The notes below the pieces were generated by a model that was given only the letters and a program-made list of their open reading frames with translations, made no database searches and had not been told where the DNA came from. Below, in pieces: positions 1 through 8,595 of a stretch of 64,000 nt of DNA. Source of the stretch: Shewanella khirikhana (GTDB lineage: Bacteria; Pseudomonadota; Gammaproteobacteria; Enterobacterales; Shewanellaceae); NCBI RefSeq assembly GCF_003957745.1, contig NZ_CP020373.1:2961501-3025500 (forward strand), read 5' to 3'. Position numbers and translations under genes: made by a program. Positions within the stretch are counted from its first letter, which is position 1; every line of letters begins with the position of its first letter.

Positions 1-1599
1 GTTGGCAAATTCAGGCCAGCTCACCGGGATCATCTCAACGGCAGCGTTGAGCTTCATGGTGCAGGAACCCAGCGAGATCATGGAGTGGTTCAGTGCCAGA
101 TCCTTGTTCTCGAGGCGCTTGATGTAGCGCATCATTTCGGTTTCGCTGTGGTAGCTGTTGAAGGTTGGGTGAGTCAGGAAAGCTTCTTCACGCACCAGGG
201 CCGCAGGAATAGAGCTTGAACCCCTGGCCAGGATATCGGCATCGAGCGCCGCTACATCCAGACCATGACCGGCGCCCAGGATCACATCGAACAGCTCGGC
301 AAGGTCGGCGCGGGTGGTGGTTTCGGCAATGCTTACGCCCATCACGCCGTCGGCGTCATAGCGCAGGTTCACACCGGCAGCCAGGGCGCGGGCGCGTACG
401 GCGTCCACATCGGCCTTGAAGCTGATGGTATCGAACCACTGGGTGTTCAGTACAGTCACACCCTTGGCAGCCAGACCGGCGGCCAGGATGTCGGCCAGAC
501 GGTTAATGCGTGAGGCAATAACCTTCAGACCTTGTGGGCCGTGGAATACGGCGTAGAAAGACGCCATGTTGGCCAGCAGCACCTGTGCGGTACAGATGTT
601 AGAGTTAGCCTTTTCGCGGCGGATGTGCTGCTCGCGGGTTTGCATGGCCATACGCAGGGCGGTGTTGCCACGGGTGTCTTTGGACACGCCGATGATACGG
701 CCTGGCATAGAGCGCTTGTGCTCGTCTTTGGACACAAAGAAGGCAGCGTGTGGGCCACCAAAGCCCATTGGCACGCCAAAGCGCTGGGCAGAGCCGAATA
801 CCACGTCGGCGCCCATGGCACCCGGGGTCTTCAGCAGCACCAGCGACATGATGTCGGCGCCCACGGTCACAATTACGTTCTTTTCACGCAGCTTGGCAAA
901 CAGCTCGGTGAAATCGGTCAGTTGACCCAGACGGTTGGTGTACTGGAACAGGGCACCAAAGAGGTCTTCATGGTTAGCGGCATCAGCAGCTGGACCGGTC
1001 ACAATCTCAAAGCCAAAACACTCGGCGCGGGTCTTTACCACGTCCAGTGTTTGTGGGAATACGTCGTCGGCTACGAAGAAGCGGTTGGCTTTCTTGGCCT
1101 TGGATACACGCTTGGCCAGCGCCATGGCTTCGGCAGCGGCAGTGGCTTCGTCCAGTAAGGAGGCTGAGGCCAGGTCCAGACCGGTCAGGTCGATGGACAA
1201 CTGCTGGAAGTTCAGGATGGCTTCAAGTCGGCCCTGGGCGATTTCTGGCTGGTAAGGGGTGTAAGCTGTGTACCAACCTGGATTTTCCAGCACGTTACGC
1301 AGGATAACGTTTGGCACTTCGGTGCCGTGGTAACCCATGCCGATGTAGCTCTTGAACACCTGGTTTTTGTCGGCCAGCTTACGTATATAGGCCAGACCTT
1401 CGGCTTCGGCGTTGGATGGACCCACGTTCAGCTCACGACCCAGGCGGATAGACTCGGGTACGATTTGCTTGGTCAGATCTTCCAGTGACTCGGCACCAAC
1501 GTAGTTCAGCATGGCTTGCTGCTCGTCGGCATCGGGACCTATGTGACGGGTCAGAAACAGCTCGTGCTGTTCCAGCTCTGTGAGGGTTTGCTTGGTCAT
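1..1599 (-). CDS. gcvP: Glycine dehydrogenase (decarboxylating), P protein, N-terminal part
   Basis: P protein of the glycine cleavage system, the PLP enzyme that decarboxylates glycine and passes the aminomethyl group to lipoyl-GcvH in the cytoplasm. The ATG is at 1597-1599 and the frame stays open to base 1, so about 533 residues are visible of a family length near 960; the C-terminal half carrying the PLP lysine lies outside the window. The start MTKQTLTELEQ and the segment SCTMKLNAAVEMIP near the edge are typical of the family. It is the third gene of gcvT-gcvH-gcvP, but an intrinsic-terminator-like hairpin lies between gcvH and this gene, so its expression may be lower or separately controlled. 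Identity is secure; the truncation is only the window boundary. Confidence 0.97.
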   Translation of the reverse strand, partial: MTKQTLTELEQHELFLTRHIGPDADEQQAMLNYVGAESLEDLTKQIVPESIRLGRELNVGPSNAEAEGLAYIRKLADKNQVFKSYIGMGYHGTEVPNVILRNVLENPGWYTAYTPYQPEIAQGRLEAILNFQQLSIDLTGLDLASASLLDEATAAAEAMALAKRVSKAKKANRFFVADDVFPQTLDVVKTRAECFGFEIVTGPAADAANHEDLFGALFQYTNRLGQLTDFTELFAKLREKNVIVTVGADIMSLVLLKTPGAMGADVVFGSAQRFGVPMGFGGPHAAFFVSKDEHKRSMPGRIIGVSKDTRGNTALRMAMQTREQHIRREKANSNICTAQVLLANMASFYAVFHGPQGLKVIASRINRLADILAAGLAAKGVTVLNTQWFDTISFKADVDAVRARALAAGVNLRYDADGVMGVSIAETTTRADLAELFDVILGAGHGLDVAALDADILARGSSSIPAALVREEAFLTHPTFNSYHSETEMMRYIKRLENKDLALNHSMISLGSCTMKLNAAVEMIPVSWPEFAN

Positions 1600-1661
1600 G
1601 ATAAACCTTTCAAATTACGCCGGTCTGGTAAGCGACCGATCTGCTTTATGTCGGATAAAAC

Positions 1662-1689
1662 AAACGAAGCCCCGGGGGGCTTCGTTTTT
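1662..1689 (-). terminator. Intercistronic terminator-like hairpin, gcvH/gcvP
   Basis: An 11-bp perfect stem (1662-1672 with 1677-1687) with a 4-base loop. On the minus strand it is followed by a T-rich run (GTTTT), on the plus strand by TTTTT. It lies 12 bases after the gcvH stop and 63 bases before the gcvP start, so it may attenuate read-through into gcvP. Confidence 0.7.
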
Positions 1690-1700
1690 CCTGGCGAGGA

Positions 1701-2090
1701 TTATTCCTCGTCGATAACTGCTTGATAACCTTCGGCGTCCAGCAGGCTGTCCAGCTCAGACTCGTCAGAAGGCTTCACGCGGAAGAACCAACCGTCACCG
1801 TAAGCATCGCTGTTTACCAGTTCAGGAGAATCTTCCAGAGACTCGTTCACGGCTACCACTTCACCGGAGATAGGGGCGTAGATGTCAGAAGCGGCCTTTA
1901 CAGACTCGGCAACGGCACAATCTTCGCCGGCAGATACGGTGTCGCCCACTTCAGGCAGCTCAACGAACACCATGTCACCCAGCAGCTCCTGAGCATGCTC
2001 AGTGATACCTACGGTGTAGGTGCCGTCTTCTTCCTTGCGGATCCATTCGTGGGAAGAAGCATACTTGAGTTCAGACGGGATATTGCTCAT
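1701..2090 (-). CDS. gcvH: Glycine cleavage system H protein
   Basis: Lipoyl carrier of the glycine cleavage complex: shuttles the aminomethyl group from GcvP to GcvT and electrons to dihydrolipoyl dehydrogenase. It is 129 residues, the usual length. The sequence starts MSNIPSELKYASSHEW and contains the lipoylation region ESVKAASDIYAPISGEVV, in which the lysine of SVKAAS is the expected lipoyl-lysine. It follows gcvT with a 25-base gap on the same strand, with AAGGAACA ahead of the ATG. The product can also matter to general lipoate metabolism because GcvH can accept octanoyl groups. Confidence 0.98.
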   Translation of the reverse strand: MSNIPSELKYASSHEWIRKEEDGTYTVGITEHAQELLGDMVFVELPEVGDTVSAGEDCAVAESVKAASDIYAPISGEVVAVNESLEDSPELVNSDAYGDGWFFRVKPSDESELDSLLDAEGYQAVIDEE

Positions 2091-2115
2091 TGTTCTTGTT
2101 CCTTAATCGGGTCTT

Positions 2116-3210
2116 TTAAAATGCTTGTTTGCCGTTGCGTACGAAGCTGGGTGCGATAACACGCACAGGCACACGCTTCTTGCGCATTTCCACTTCGGCG
2201 GTATCGCCAACGGAGCCGGGTACACGCGCCATCGCGATAGAATAGCCCAAAGTGGGTGAGAAAGTACCGCTGGTGATCACGCCCTGCTGCTCGTTGCCGT
2301 CAGCGTCGGTGAAAAACACCGCCATATCATGACGCAGAACGCCTTTTTCTTCCATCACCAGACCGACCAATTTGTCGGTGCCCTTGGCCTTGATGGCTTC
2401 CAGGGCCTCGCGGCCGATAAAGTCGCGATCGCTTGGTTCCCAGGCGATGGTCCAGCCCATGTTGGCCGCCAGTGGGTTAACGCTCTCGTCCATGTCCTGG
2501 CCGTAGAGGTTCATACCGGCTTCCAGACGCAGGGTGTCACGGGCACCCAGGCCACATGGCTGCACACCGGCATCCAGCAGAGCTTGCCACAGGGCTTCGG
2601 CCTCAGCTTCGGGTACGATGATCTCGTAACCGGCTTCACCTGTGTAACCTGTGGTGGCAATAAAGAGGCTGCCGGCCTGCTTGCCAAAGAAAGGCTTCAT
2701 GCCTTCAACGGCGGCGTTTTGCTCGGCGCTGAATACGGTAGCGGCTTTGGCTTTGGCGTTAGGACCCTGCACGGCAATCATGGCCAGTTCAGGGCGCTCG
2801 GTGATGGTCACCTCGAAGGCTTTGGCTTGCTCGCCAATCCAGGCCAGATCTTTTTCGCGGGTGGCGGAGTTCACTACCACGCGGTAGTGGGTATCGCTCA
2901 GGAAATAGGTGATGAGGTCGTCAATCACGCCGGCTTCGTGGTTCAGCATGCCGCCGTAAAGGGCTTTGCCGGGAACGGTCAGCTTGGCAATGTCGTTAGC
3001 CAGCAGTTTGCGCAGGAAGGCACGGGCATCGGCACCCTCAACGTCAACCACAGTCATGTGGGACACATCGAACATACCGGCGTCGCGGCGCACCGCGTGG
3101 TGCTCTTCGATTTGCGAACCGTAGTTCAGGGGCATATCCCAGCCGTGGAAATCCACCATCTTGGCGTTTGATTCCAGGTGCTTGCTAAAGAGTACAGTTT
3201 TATTAGCCAT
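2116..3210 (-). CDS. gcvT: Aminomethyltransferase, T protein
   Basis: Tetrahydrofolate-dependent aminomethyltransferase that takes the aminomethyl group from GcvH, releasing ammonia and making 5,10-methylene-THF. The product is 364 residues, normal for the family, with N-terminal HGWDMPLNYGSQIEEH, the FDVSHM motif and GYTGEAGYEI typical of GcvT. I chose the ATG at 3208-3210 because AAGGGA stands 5 bases ahead; the frame is open further upstream to 3294 but that part is unlike the family. It is the first gene of gcvTHP, with a sigma70-like -10 about 70 bases upstream. No glycine-riboswitch pattern was recognised in the leader. Confidence 0.97.
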   Translation of the reverse strand: MANKTVLFSKHLESNAKMVDFHGWDMPLNYGSQIEEHHAVRRDAGMFDVSHMTVVDVEGADARAFLRKLLANDIAKLTVPGKALYGGMLNHEAGVIDDLITYFLSDTHYRVVVNSATREKDLAWIGEQAKAFEVTITERPELAMIAVQGPNAKAKAATVFSAEQNAAVEGMKPFFGKQAGSLFIATTGYTGEAGYEIIVPEAEAEALWQALLDAGVQPCGLGARDTLRLEAGMNLYGQDMDESVNPLAANMGWTIAWEPSDRDFIGREALEAIKAKGTDKLVGLVMEEKGVLRHDMAVFFTDADGNEQQGVITSGTFSPTLGYSIAMARVPGSVGDTAEVEMRKKRVPVRVIAPSFVRNGKQAF

Positions 3211-3277
3211 TGTTATCCCTTCTATCCGGGGCTTTGGTGCCAAAAATAGAAACGGCACCTGGTTAAAATGCGGCGAA

Positions 3278-3308
3278 ATTATACCTTGCGTCACAAATTT
3301 GTATACAA
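3278..3308 (-). promoter_or_regulatory. Probable gcvT promoter with palindrome
   Basis: On the minus strand a perfect -10 hexamer TATAAT (3278-3283) lies about 70 bases before the gcvT ATG. The 10-base palindrome TTGTATACAA (3299-3308) sits where the -35 element is expected, although the spacing is about 19 bases. The palindrome could be an operator; no regulator is identifiable from sequence alone. Confidence 0.5.
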
Positions 3309-3491
3309 GAGAATTTTCTAATCCGAACAGTCAAATCATTAGTTTTTCTCATGAGTTACATTCGAAAAACTAACGTTAAAATTCTTCACTGGCCGAAAAC
3401 TGCGCCAATTGTTTGATATTTGCTGCAAAAATCATCAGCGCGCGGCACTGACTTCCCCCTGCCGCAGACGGTTTTTCGCAAGCTTGTTTGC

Positions 3492-4673
3492 TTATCTGCC
3501 CATGGCCTGTTTGATGAACACTGTTTTCAGCCCAGGCAACTTATCAACCAGGTTCAGCCCCAGATCCCGTACCGCCTGTTTAATGGGATTATTGCCTTCA
3601 AACAGGCGCTTAAAGCCTTCCATGGTGGCAATCATTTCCTGGGCGGCAGCCTTGCGTTCACGCTCCAGCGGCCGAAGCAGACGGTAATCACCTATGTCTT
3701 TACCGTCGTCTTTCAGGCGCGCAACGGTGTCGATAATCGCGGCGGCATCCTGAAAGCCGAGGTTTACCCCCTGCCCCGCCAACGGATGTATAGTGTGGGC
3801 CGCATCCCCCGCCAGCAGCAGGCGGTGACGGGCAAAGTGGCGGGCATAACGCATCCGCAGATTAAAGCCGATACGCTCGCTGGCCACGCGGCAAAGCCCG
3901 AGGCGGGCATCGAAGGCGGCAGTGAGCGACTTTGAAAAATTTTCATCATCCATCGCCAGCAGCGCCTGCGCCTTGGGCTCGGTCACTGACCAGACGATAG
4001 AGCACAGGTTTGACTGATACAGCGGCAAAAACGCCAGCGGACCGTCCGGCAGGAACACCTGGCGGGCACAGTCCTGATGGGGCTCAGCGGTTTCTATGGT
4101 GGCAACAATGGCAGTATGGCCATAGTCCCAGAAGGTGAGCGGAATATTGCACTGGCTGCGCACCCAGCTGTTGGCGCCATCGGCGGCAATCACCAGCGCA
4201 GCCGAGAGCATGTCGCCCTCTTCCAGCGTCAGCCAGGCTTCCTTTTCACCAAAGGCGAGCCTGCTTAAACGCACGCCTTCACGGTAATCGAGGTTGTCGC
4301 ACTCGGCGGCACGTTTGGCCAGCGCGAAGGCAATGTTGTCGTTTTCGATGATGGTGCCAAGGCTGTCTTCACCCAGCTCATTGGCATCAAACCCGATACG
4401 ACCCATGCCGTCCTTGTCCCACACCTGCATCCGGCCATAGGGCGCCAGACGCTCTCTATCGAGCAAATGCCAGGCGCCGAGGGACTTCAGCAAATCTTCA
4501 CTGGCGCGATTGATGGCGCTGACTCTGAGGCGCGGCTCACCCTCCACCGCAGCCTGGGAGCCCGCATCCAGCACAGTCACCTTAAGCCCGGCTTCGGCAA
4601 GGCCAATGGCCGTTGCCAGCCCTACCATGCCACCGCCAACGATGGCCACATCACAGCTTTGGGTCCTGAGCAT
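3492..4673 (-). CDS. ubiI: 2-octaprenylphenol hydroxylase, FAD monooxygenase (VisC/UbiI)
   Basis: FAD-dependent C5-hydroxylase of ubiquinone biosynthesis. The 393-residue product has the N-terminal dinucleotide motif GGGMVGLATA, the RVSAINRASEDLLK segment close to E. coli UbiI, the ADGANSWVR motif and the second FAD signature GDAAHTIHPLAGQGVNLGF. Match to UbiI rather than UbiF is based on VWDKD, PLTFWDYGH and the C-terminal LPGLKTVFIKQAMG. The ATG at 4671-4673 is preferred over the TTG one codon upstream. It begins 3 bases after the ubiH stop, so the two are almost certainly translated from one mRNA. The gene ends about 280 bases before gcvT. Confidence 0.93.
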   Translation of the reverse strand: MLRTQSCDVAIVGGGMVGLATAIGLAEAGLKVTVLDAGSQAAVEGEPRLRVSAINRASEDLLKSLGAWHLLDRERLAPYGRMQVWDKDGMGRIGFDANELGEDSLGTIIENDNIAFALAKRAAECDNLDYREGVRLSRLAFGEKEAWLTLEEGDMLSAALVIAADGANSWVRSQCNIPLTFWDYGHTAIVATIETAEPHQDCARQVFLPDGPLAFLPLYQSNLCSIVWSVTEPKAQALLAMDDENFSKSLTAAFDARLGLCRVASERIGFNLRMRYARHFARHRLLLAGDAAHTIHPLAGQGVNLGFQDAAAIIDTVARLKDDGKDIGDYRLLRPLERERKAAAQEMIATMEGFKRLFEGNNPIKQAVRDLGLNLVDKLPGLKTVFIKQAMGR

Positions 4674-4676
4674 CAA

Positions 4677-5957
4677 TCAATCCTCACAAGGGGAAACAGT
4701 CGACAGGCGCACGCCGCGGCGCCAGCCCATGGCACGGCTGGCCAAAGGCGCCTTCAGCGGTGGGCACCATGACAGCAATCTAAGCCCAAGACTGCGTCCG
4801 GCCACCAGCGGCCAATATTGGTTGGAAAAGCCGCGCACCAGCGACTCGATGGCGAGCAAAGTCTCGCGTCTGTCCTGCTCGCGCAGACGTAAATAGGCGT
4901 GCAACTGGCGGATATCGCCGATGTCCTCACCCTGCACCAGCGCCGCTTTAACCACTGACAACAAATCGACAATGTCCCTAAGGCCCAGGTTAAAGCCCTG
5001 ACCGGCAATGGGGTGTAGTGTCTGGGCGGCATTGCCAACGAACACGCAGCGATGATGGATAGGCCTTGGCATCCAGCTGAGTTTGAGCTCATAGCTGTGA
5101 CGACTGCCAGCGGCCGTGAACTGCCCGGCGCGGTAACCAAAGGCCTGCTGCAGCGCGCTGACGAACTCGGCTTCATCGCAGTGATGGTAGTGCTCGGCCT
5201 CTTCAGGCGGCATGGCCCACACCAGCGATAATCTGTGCTGACCATGAATGTCGGCCATCGGCAGCAGCGCCAGCGGGCCAGAACCGGTAAAGCGCTCCCA
5301 GGCCCAGTGATTGTGGGGCCTGTCCAGCGCCACATTGGCGATAACGGCGCTCTGGCCAAAATCCACCTGCTCCAGCGGTAAGTTGAAGTGGCTGCGCACC
5401 GCCGAGCCCAAGCCGTCTGCGGCCACAACCAGTTTGGCTTTGAGCACGACGCCGCTGGCAAGCACCAGGGTGTGGGCGTCTTGTCCGGCCTCGAGGCGTT
5501 GCAGGCTGTCGGGGCATAAGCAGCGGATTTGGCTCTTTTCGATGGCGGCAAACAGCGCCTTGCCCACAGCTTCAAGCTCGACCACCTGCCCCAGATACGG
5601 CAGGCCAAAGGCCTTGCTGCCAAGCTCGGTCATACCGAAATGGCTGCGATCGGATACGTGAATGTCGGTAATGCTGGTGCCAAGCTGGCTCAAATGGCGC
5701 CAAACGCCGAGGCGCTTAAGTTCGGTGATGGAGCCTTCGGCCACGGCAATGGCGCGGCCATCGAAGCCCGGGTGTTCGTCACCGGGACGTCTGGCTTCAA
5801 TCAGGGTAATGCGAAGGGACTTGCCAAGGTCGCTGGCAAGCTTGTCCAGCGCCAGTGCCAGAGTGGCACCGGCCATGGCGCCACCGACAATGGCGATATC
5901 GGTCTCAAATGTCTCGAGGGGAGAAGTGCCTTGATTGCTGCCTGCATCACCGCTCAT
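4677..5957 (-). CDS. ubiH: 2-octaprenyl-6-methoxyphenol hydroxylase
   Basis: FAD monooxygenase for the C1 hydroxylation in ubiquinone biosynthesis, paralogous to the neighbouring UbiI. The 426-residue protein has a short extra N-terminus of about 16 residues before ETDIAIVGGAMAGATLA (Rossmann FAD motif), then DGRAIAVAEGS and the signature VGNAAQTLHPIAGQGFNLG, in which the Asn-Ala-Ala form is typical of UbiH. It lies in a minus-strand run ygfB-ubiH-ubiI with a 30-base gap to ygfB. In E. coli pepP lies between ygfB and ubiH; it is absent here. Confidence 0.93.
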   Translation of the reverse strand: MSGDAGSNQGTSPLETFETDIAIVGGAMAGATLALALDKLASDLGKSLRITLIEARRPGDEHPGFDGRAIAVAEGSITELKRLGVWRHLSQLGTSITDIHVSDRSHFGMTELGSKAFGLPYLGQVVELEAVGKALFAAIEKSQIRCLCPDSLQRLEAGQDAHTLVLASGVVLKAKLVVAADGLGSAVRSHFNLPLEQVDFGQSAVIANVALDRPHNHWAWERFTGSGPLALLPMADIHGQHRLSLVWAMPPEEAEHYHHCDEAEFVSALQQAFGYRAGQFTAAGSRHSYELKLSWMPRPIHHRCVFVGNAAQTLHPIAGQGFNLGLRDIVDLLSVVKAALVQGEDIGDIRQLHAYLRLREQDRRETLLAIESLVRGFSNQYWPLVAGRSLGLRLLSWCPPLKAPLASRAMGWRRGVRLSTVSPCED

Positions 5958-5987
5958 GGGAACCTCTAGCTGGGTCGGAAACTGAAA

Positions 5988-6560
5988 TCAGTGCAACACT
6001 GTGCCGTCGTCGCCACTTTCGCCTTCTTGGGGGCCAAATTCCTGATAGCAATGAATGGCAGCCATACGCACAAACTCAACGATTTCGGTGTAAGCCGCTT
6101 CGGATTCTTCATCCTCGGCCACATCGATTTCCACCTGAGCGATGGCAGCAAGATCGGCAACGATTTCACGCACGTCTTGGGGCGCTTTATTCAGCCCAGG
6201 CTGGATAATGGCAAGGCCGGTGAGAAAGCTTTGCACCCACAGTGACATGGCCTCAACCCGGTCACACAGCGGCTCTTCTTCTTCGGGCAGCAGCGGCGTA
6301 AAGCCAAAGTCCCGCTCAGCCAGACGCGCCTGGGTGTCGGTAAAGAGTTCTTCCACCAGCTGTTGCAGGTCGCCGGGCAACGCCTGACCATCATTCATCA
6401 GCTCAAGCAGCGGTTTGAGCCAGGCGCCGCGGCCCTGCTCTACGCCGCCGGCAATCAGGCCGACCATAGCGCCGTGGACTTCCACCGGATGCTGACCGAT
6501 TTCGGCAGCCTCGAGCGCGGCGAGGAGTTTTTCGATTTTCAAAGAAGGTGGGGTTGCCAT
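5988..6560 (-). CDS. ygfB: UPF0149 family protein YgfB
   Basis: Small acidic cytoplasmic protein of 190 residues in the YgfB/YecA (UPF0149) family; function not firmly known. Family features visible are HGAMVGLIAGG near residue 29, the acidic linker PLLPEEEEPL and the C-terminal AAYTEIVEFVRMAAIHCYQEFG. It is first in a minus-strand block with ubiH and ubiI and is divergent from zapA, the same neighbourhood as in E. coli. The shared upstream region of about 240 bases must hold its promoter. Confidence 0.9.
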   Translation of the reverse strand: MATPPSLKIEKLLAALEAAEIGQHPVEVHGAMVGLIAGGVEQGRGAWLKPLLELMNDGQALPGDLQQLVEELFTDTQARLAERDFGFTPLLPEEEEPLCDRVEAMSLWVQSFLTGLAIIQPGLNKAPQDVREIVADLAAIAQVEIDVAEDEESEAAYTEIVEFVRMAAIHCYQEFGPQEGESGDDGTVLH

Positions 6561-6738
6561 AAATTTCTGTCCGTGGCGTCAAACCAATTGGGGCAATGCT
6601 ATCAGATGGGGCCAACACCACCAAGTTCAGTGGTCGCGATTTATGGCAATTTTGCGTGACGTTTGTCCGACATATCACAGCTTTGCTCACGCAAGCAGCA
6701 AACTCGATAAGTCAGGCGACGGATCCTCTGCCTTGGCC

Positions 6739-6767
6739 TTGCACTTTTGAAACCCGCCTTATATAGT
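6739..6767 (+). promoter_or_regulatory. zapA promoter (sigma70-like)
   Basis: TTGCAC (6739-6744), a 17-base spacer and TATAGT (6762-6767) give a good sigma70 promoter. The predicted start is near 6774, about 26 bases before the zapA ATG. Confidence 0.6.
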
Positions 6768-6799
6768 CCGCCACATAAAGACCACCACAGGGATAGCCC

Positions 6800-7108
6800 A
6801 TGAGCAGCAGCGCCATAGACATCACCCTCCTTGGACGCACCTACTCGGTCGCTTGTCCATCCGGACAGGAAGCGGCACTCAGGGCGGTGGCACATAAGCT
6901 CGAGCAGCAACTGACCTCGCTTCGCAGCCGTTCGAATAACCTCAGTCGGGAAGATTTGGCCATTATGGCTGCCCTGAATTTTGGTCACGAACTTTACGAA
7001 GAACAGAGGAAAAATCAGGACTATATGCAGCAAATGGATGACAGGATCCGCCTGCTGCAACGCACGTTAGAGCAGGCTTTGGTTGAGCGAAGCCACAAGG
7101 ACGATTAA
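6800..7108 (+). CDS. zapA: Cell division protein ZapA
   Basis: FtsZ-associated protein that bundles FtsZ filaments and stabilises the Z ring at midcell. The product has 102 residues, starts SSAIDITLLGRTYSVACP, and has the globular head followed by a long predicted helix, MQQMDDRIRLLQRTLEQAL, which is the dimerising coiled coil of the family. It is followed by the 6S RNA gene and fau, the conserved gammaproteobacterial order. Confidence 0.95.
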   Translation: MSSSAIDITLLGRTYSVACPSGQEAALRAVAHKLEQQLTSLRSRSNNLSREDLAIMAALNFGHELYEEQRKNQDYMQQMDDRIRLLQRTLEQALVERSHKDD

Positions 7109-7122
7109 ACTGATTACAGGTT

Positions 7123-7151
7123 TTGCGCCGGGTACAGTCCCGGTGTAACAC
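7123..7151 (+). promoter_or_regulatory. 6S RNA promoter
   Basis: TTGCGC (7123-7128), a 17-base spacer and TAACAC (7146-7151) place a start near 7158, matching the 5' end expected from alignment with E. coli 6S RNA. Confidence 0.5.
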
Positions 7152-7157
7152 CACCAA

Positions 7158-7341
7158 ATTTGCTCCCTGGGTTGTGCGCCAGCTGGTAATGTCCCTGTGC
7201 CGATATTTTTGACTTTAGGGCAGGTGTTTTACCGACATTGAGCAGGCTCGGCTCGTACCGAGAAGCCTTAGGAAGTAATCGCAGGCCCGCCTTGAACCTA
7301 CGGTTCAAGGGCTACACCGGCAGCGGCATTCCGGGGAGCAT
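7158..7341 (+). ncRNA. ssrS: 6S RNA
   Basis: About 184 nt with the recognisable 6S blocks of E. coli: GTGCCGATATTT near the 5' third, GCTCGG...CCGAGAAGCCTTA in the middle, and CCTTGAAC...GGTTCAAGGG near the 3' third. The ends pair (GCTCCC near 7162 with GGGAGC near 7334) to close the long hairpin that mimics an open promoter and binds sigma70-RNA polymerase. It lies between zapA and fau, the standard location, and is probably co-transcribed with fau. The exact ends are estimated from pairing. Confidence 0.92.
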
Positions 7342-7349
7342 CTCAACTT

Positions 7350-7970
7350 ATGACGGCATCCGTCACCGCCAAGGCGAACATCGCCCCAGCACATCAACAT
7401 CTCCAGGCGCGCAGCGCCATCCGCAAACAGGTGCGCAGCCTAAGGCGCGCACTGTCGGACGATATCCAGGCATCTGCCGCCCATCAGGCAGCCATTCGTC
7501 TGCAGGCCGAGCTCAAAGGCGCCAAGCGAGTCGCACTTTATCTTGAAAACGACGGTGAAATCAGCCCGCGCCCTTTAATCGCCGCTCTGTGGCAACTGGG
7601 AGTTGAAGTCTATCTGCCGGTGCTGCATCCCTTCGCCGAAGGCCATTTGCTGTTTATCCGCTACGATGCCCAGACCGACATGCGCGAAAACCTCTACGGT
7701 ATTCCCGAGCCCGTGCTGGCCTGCCATCAACTGTGCCCGGCCCATCGGCTCGACGCCATTATTACCCCGCTGGTCGCCTTCGATGAGACCGGCAACCGCC
7801 TCGGCATGGGCGGCGGCTTTTATGACCGCACCCTGGCGCAGCTGCCTGACAGCACCAGGGTGATAGGCCTTGCCCACGACTGCCAGCGCCTGCCCGCCCT
7901 GCCGGTTGAAGCCTGGGACGTGCCTTTGGCAACCATAGTGACGCCATCTCGCATACATAGCTTCGGCTGA
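7350..7970 (+). CDS. fau: 5-formyltetrahydrofolate cyclo-ligase
   Basis: ATP-dependent enzyme converting 5-formyl-THF to 5,10-methenyl-THF, rescuing a dead-end folate formed by serine hydroxymethyltransferase (called ygfA/fau in E. coli). The 206-residue product contains ARSAIRKQVRSLRR at the N-terminus, the substrate motif NLYGIPEP and the nucleotide motif GNRLGMGGGFYDRTL. It starts 9 bases after the 6S RNA, as in E. coli where it is the second cistron of the 6S transcript. Functionally it fits with the nearby glycine cleavage genes. Confidence 0.95.
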   Translation: MTASVTAKANIAPAHQHLQARSAIRKQVRSLRRALSDDIQASAAHQAAIRLQAELKGAKRVALYLENDGEISPRPLIAALWQLGVEVYLPVLHPFAEGHLLFIRYDAQTDMRENLYGIPEPVLACHQLCPAHRLDAIITPLVAFDETGNRLGMGGGFYDRTLAQLPDSTRVIGLAHDCQRLPALPVEAWDVPLATIVTPSRIHSFG

Positions 7971-8115
7971 TTAACCAGAAAATACAGGCACTATAACGCC
8001 ACAGCTCAGCCATGCTGAATTCAGAACACTGCCACTGGGGTTTATCCGGGGCGGTTCTCTTTTGGCAGCCAAATTGGGTAAGATGTGATTCAGGTTCAAT
8101 CAATTAGCTCAATTC

Positions 8116-8595
8116 ATGCCACCCAGACTCGAACGCGCCGGCAAGATAGACAGCGCCAAGCGTGCCCGCACCAAAATGACCATGATGGAAAACGCCTTCA
8201 ATGCACTGATGGCCAGGCAATCTGTGTACAAAACCTTGTTTGGCAGCCTGATTGGCGCCGTGGTGGCATTGGGCTGTTTTACTGTCCTCGCCCAGCAGGA
8301 CCTTGGCATGGTTTTCCTCTACTTACTGCCACCTGTGCTGATTGGCCTTGGTGCCAGAGTGCTGGGCCAGTGTTTTGAGTGGCAACTGCTGCTCATTCCT
8401 GCCGCCACGGCTGCCGTGGTGTATCTGGTGGTCTTCAGCTATCTGCTGCCGTTTCACAGCGAAGACTTGATAGTGGTGCCCCTTGGGATTGGTCTTGCCG
8501 GGTTTTGTGCCCGCACCCGTCTGACCGCGCTGGAGAAAAACGCCCTCTGGTACGCCAAAATGGGCAAGTTTGAAAATCAGGACGCGGATGAATAG
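8116..8595 (+). CDS. Hypothetical membrane protein
   Basis: A protein of 159 residues with a basic N-terminus and about four hydrophobic segments (near 43-62, 66-84, 90-110 and 117-130), so an inner-membrane protein with no family I recognise. The start is uncertain: no clear ribosome site precedes the ATG at 8116, and the in-frame ATGs near 8178 are alternatives. The inverted repeat TGATT-N7-AATCA just upstream (near 8085-8101) may be regulatory. Base composition matches its neighbours, and codon use looks genuine. Confidence 0.65.
   Translation: MPPRLERAGKIDSAKRARTKMTMMENAFNALMARQSVYKTLFGSLIGAVVALGCFTVLAQQDLGMVFLYLLPPVLIGLGARVLGQCFEWQLLLIPAATAAVVYLVVFSYLLPFHSEDLIVVPLGIGLAGFCARTRLTALEKNALWYAKMGKFENQDADE

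Noticed and set aside
2329..3171. A 280-codon frame on plus, antisense to gcvT
   Set aside because: Shadow of a GC-rich gene; no start signal or domain.
3211..3491. Glycine riboswitch ahead of gcvT
   Set aside because: The conserved aptamer blocks were not found on the minus strand in this leader.
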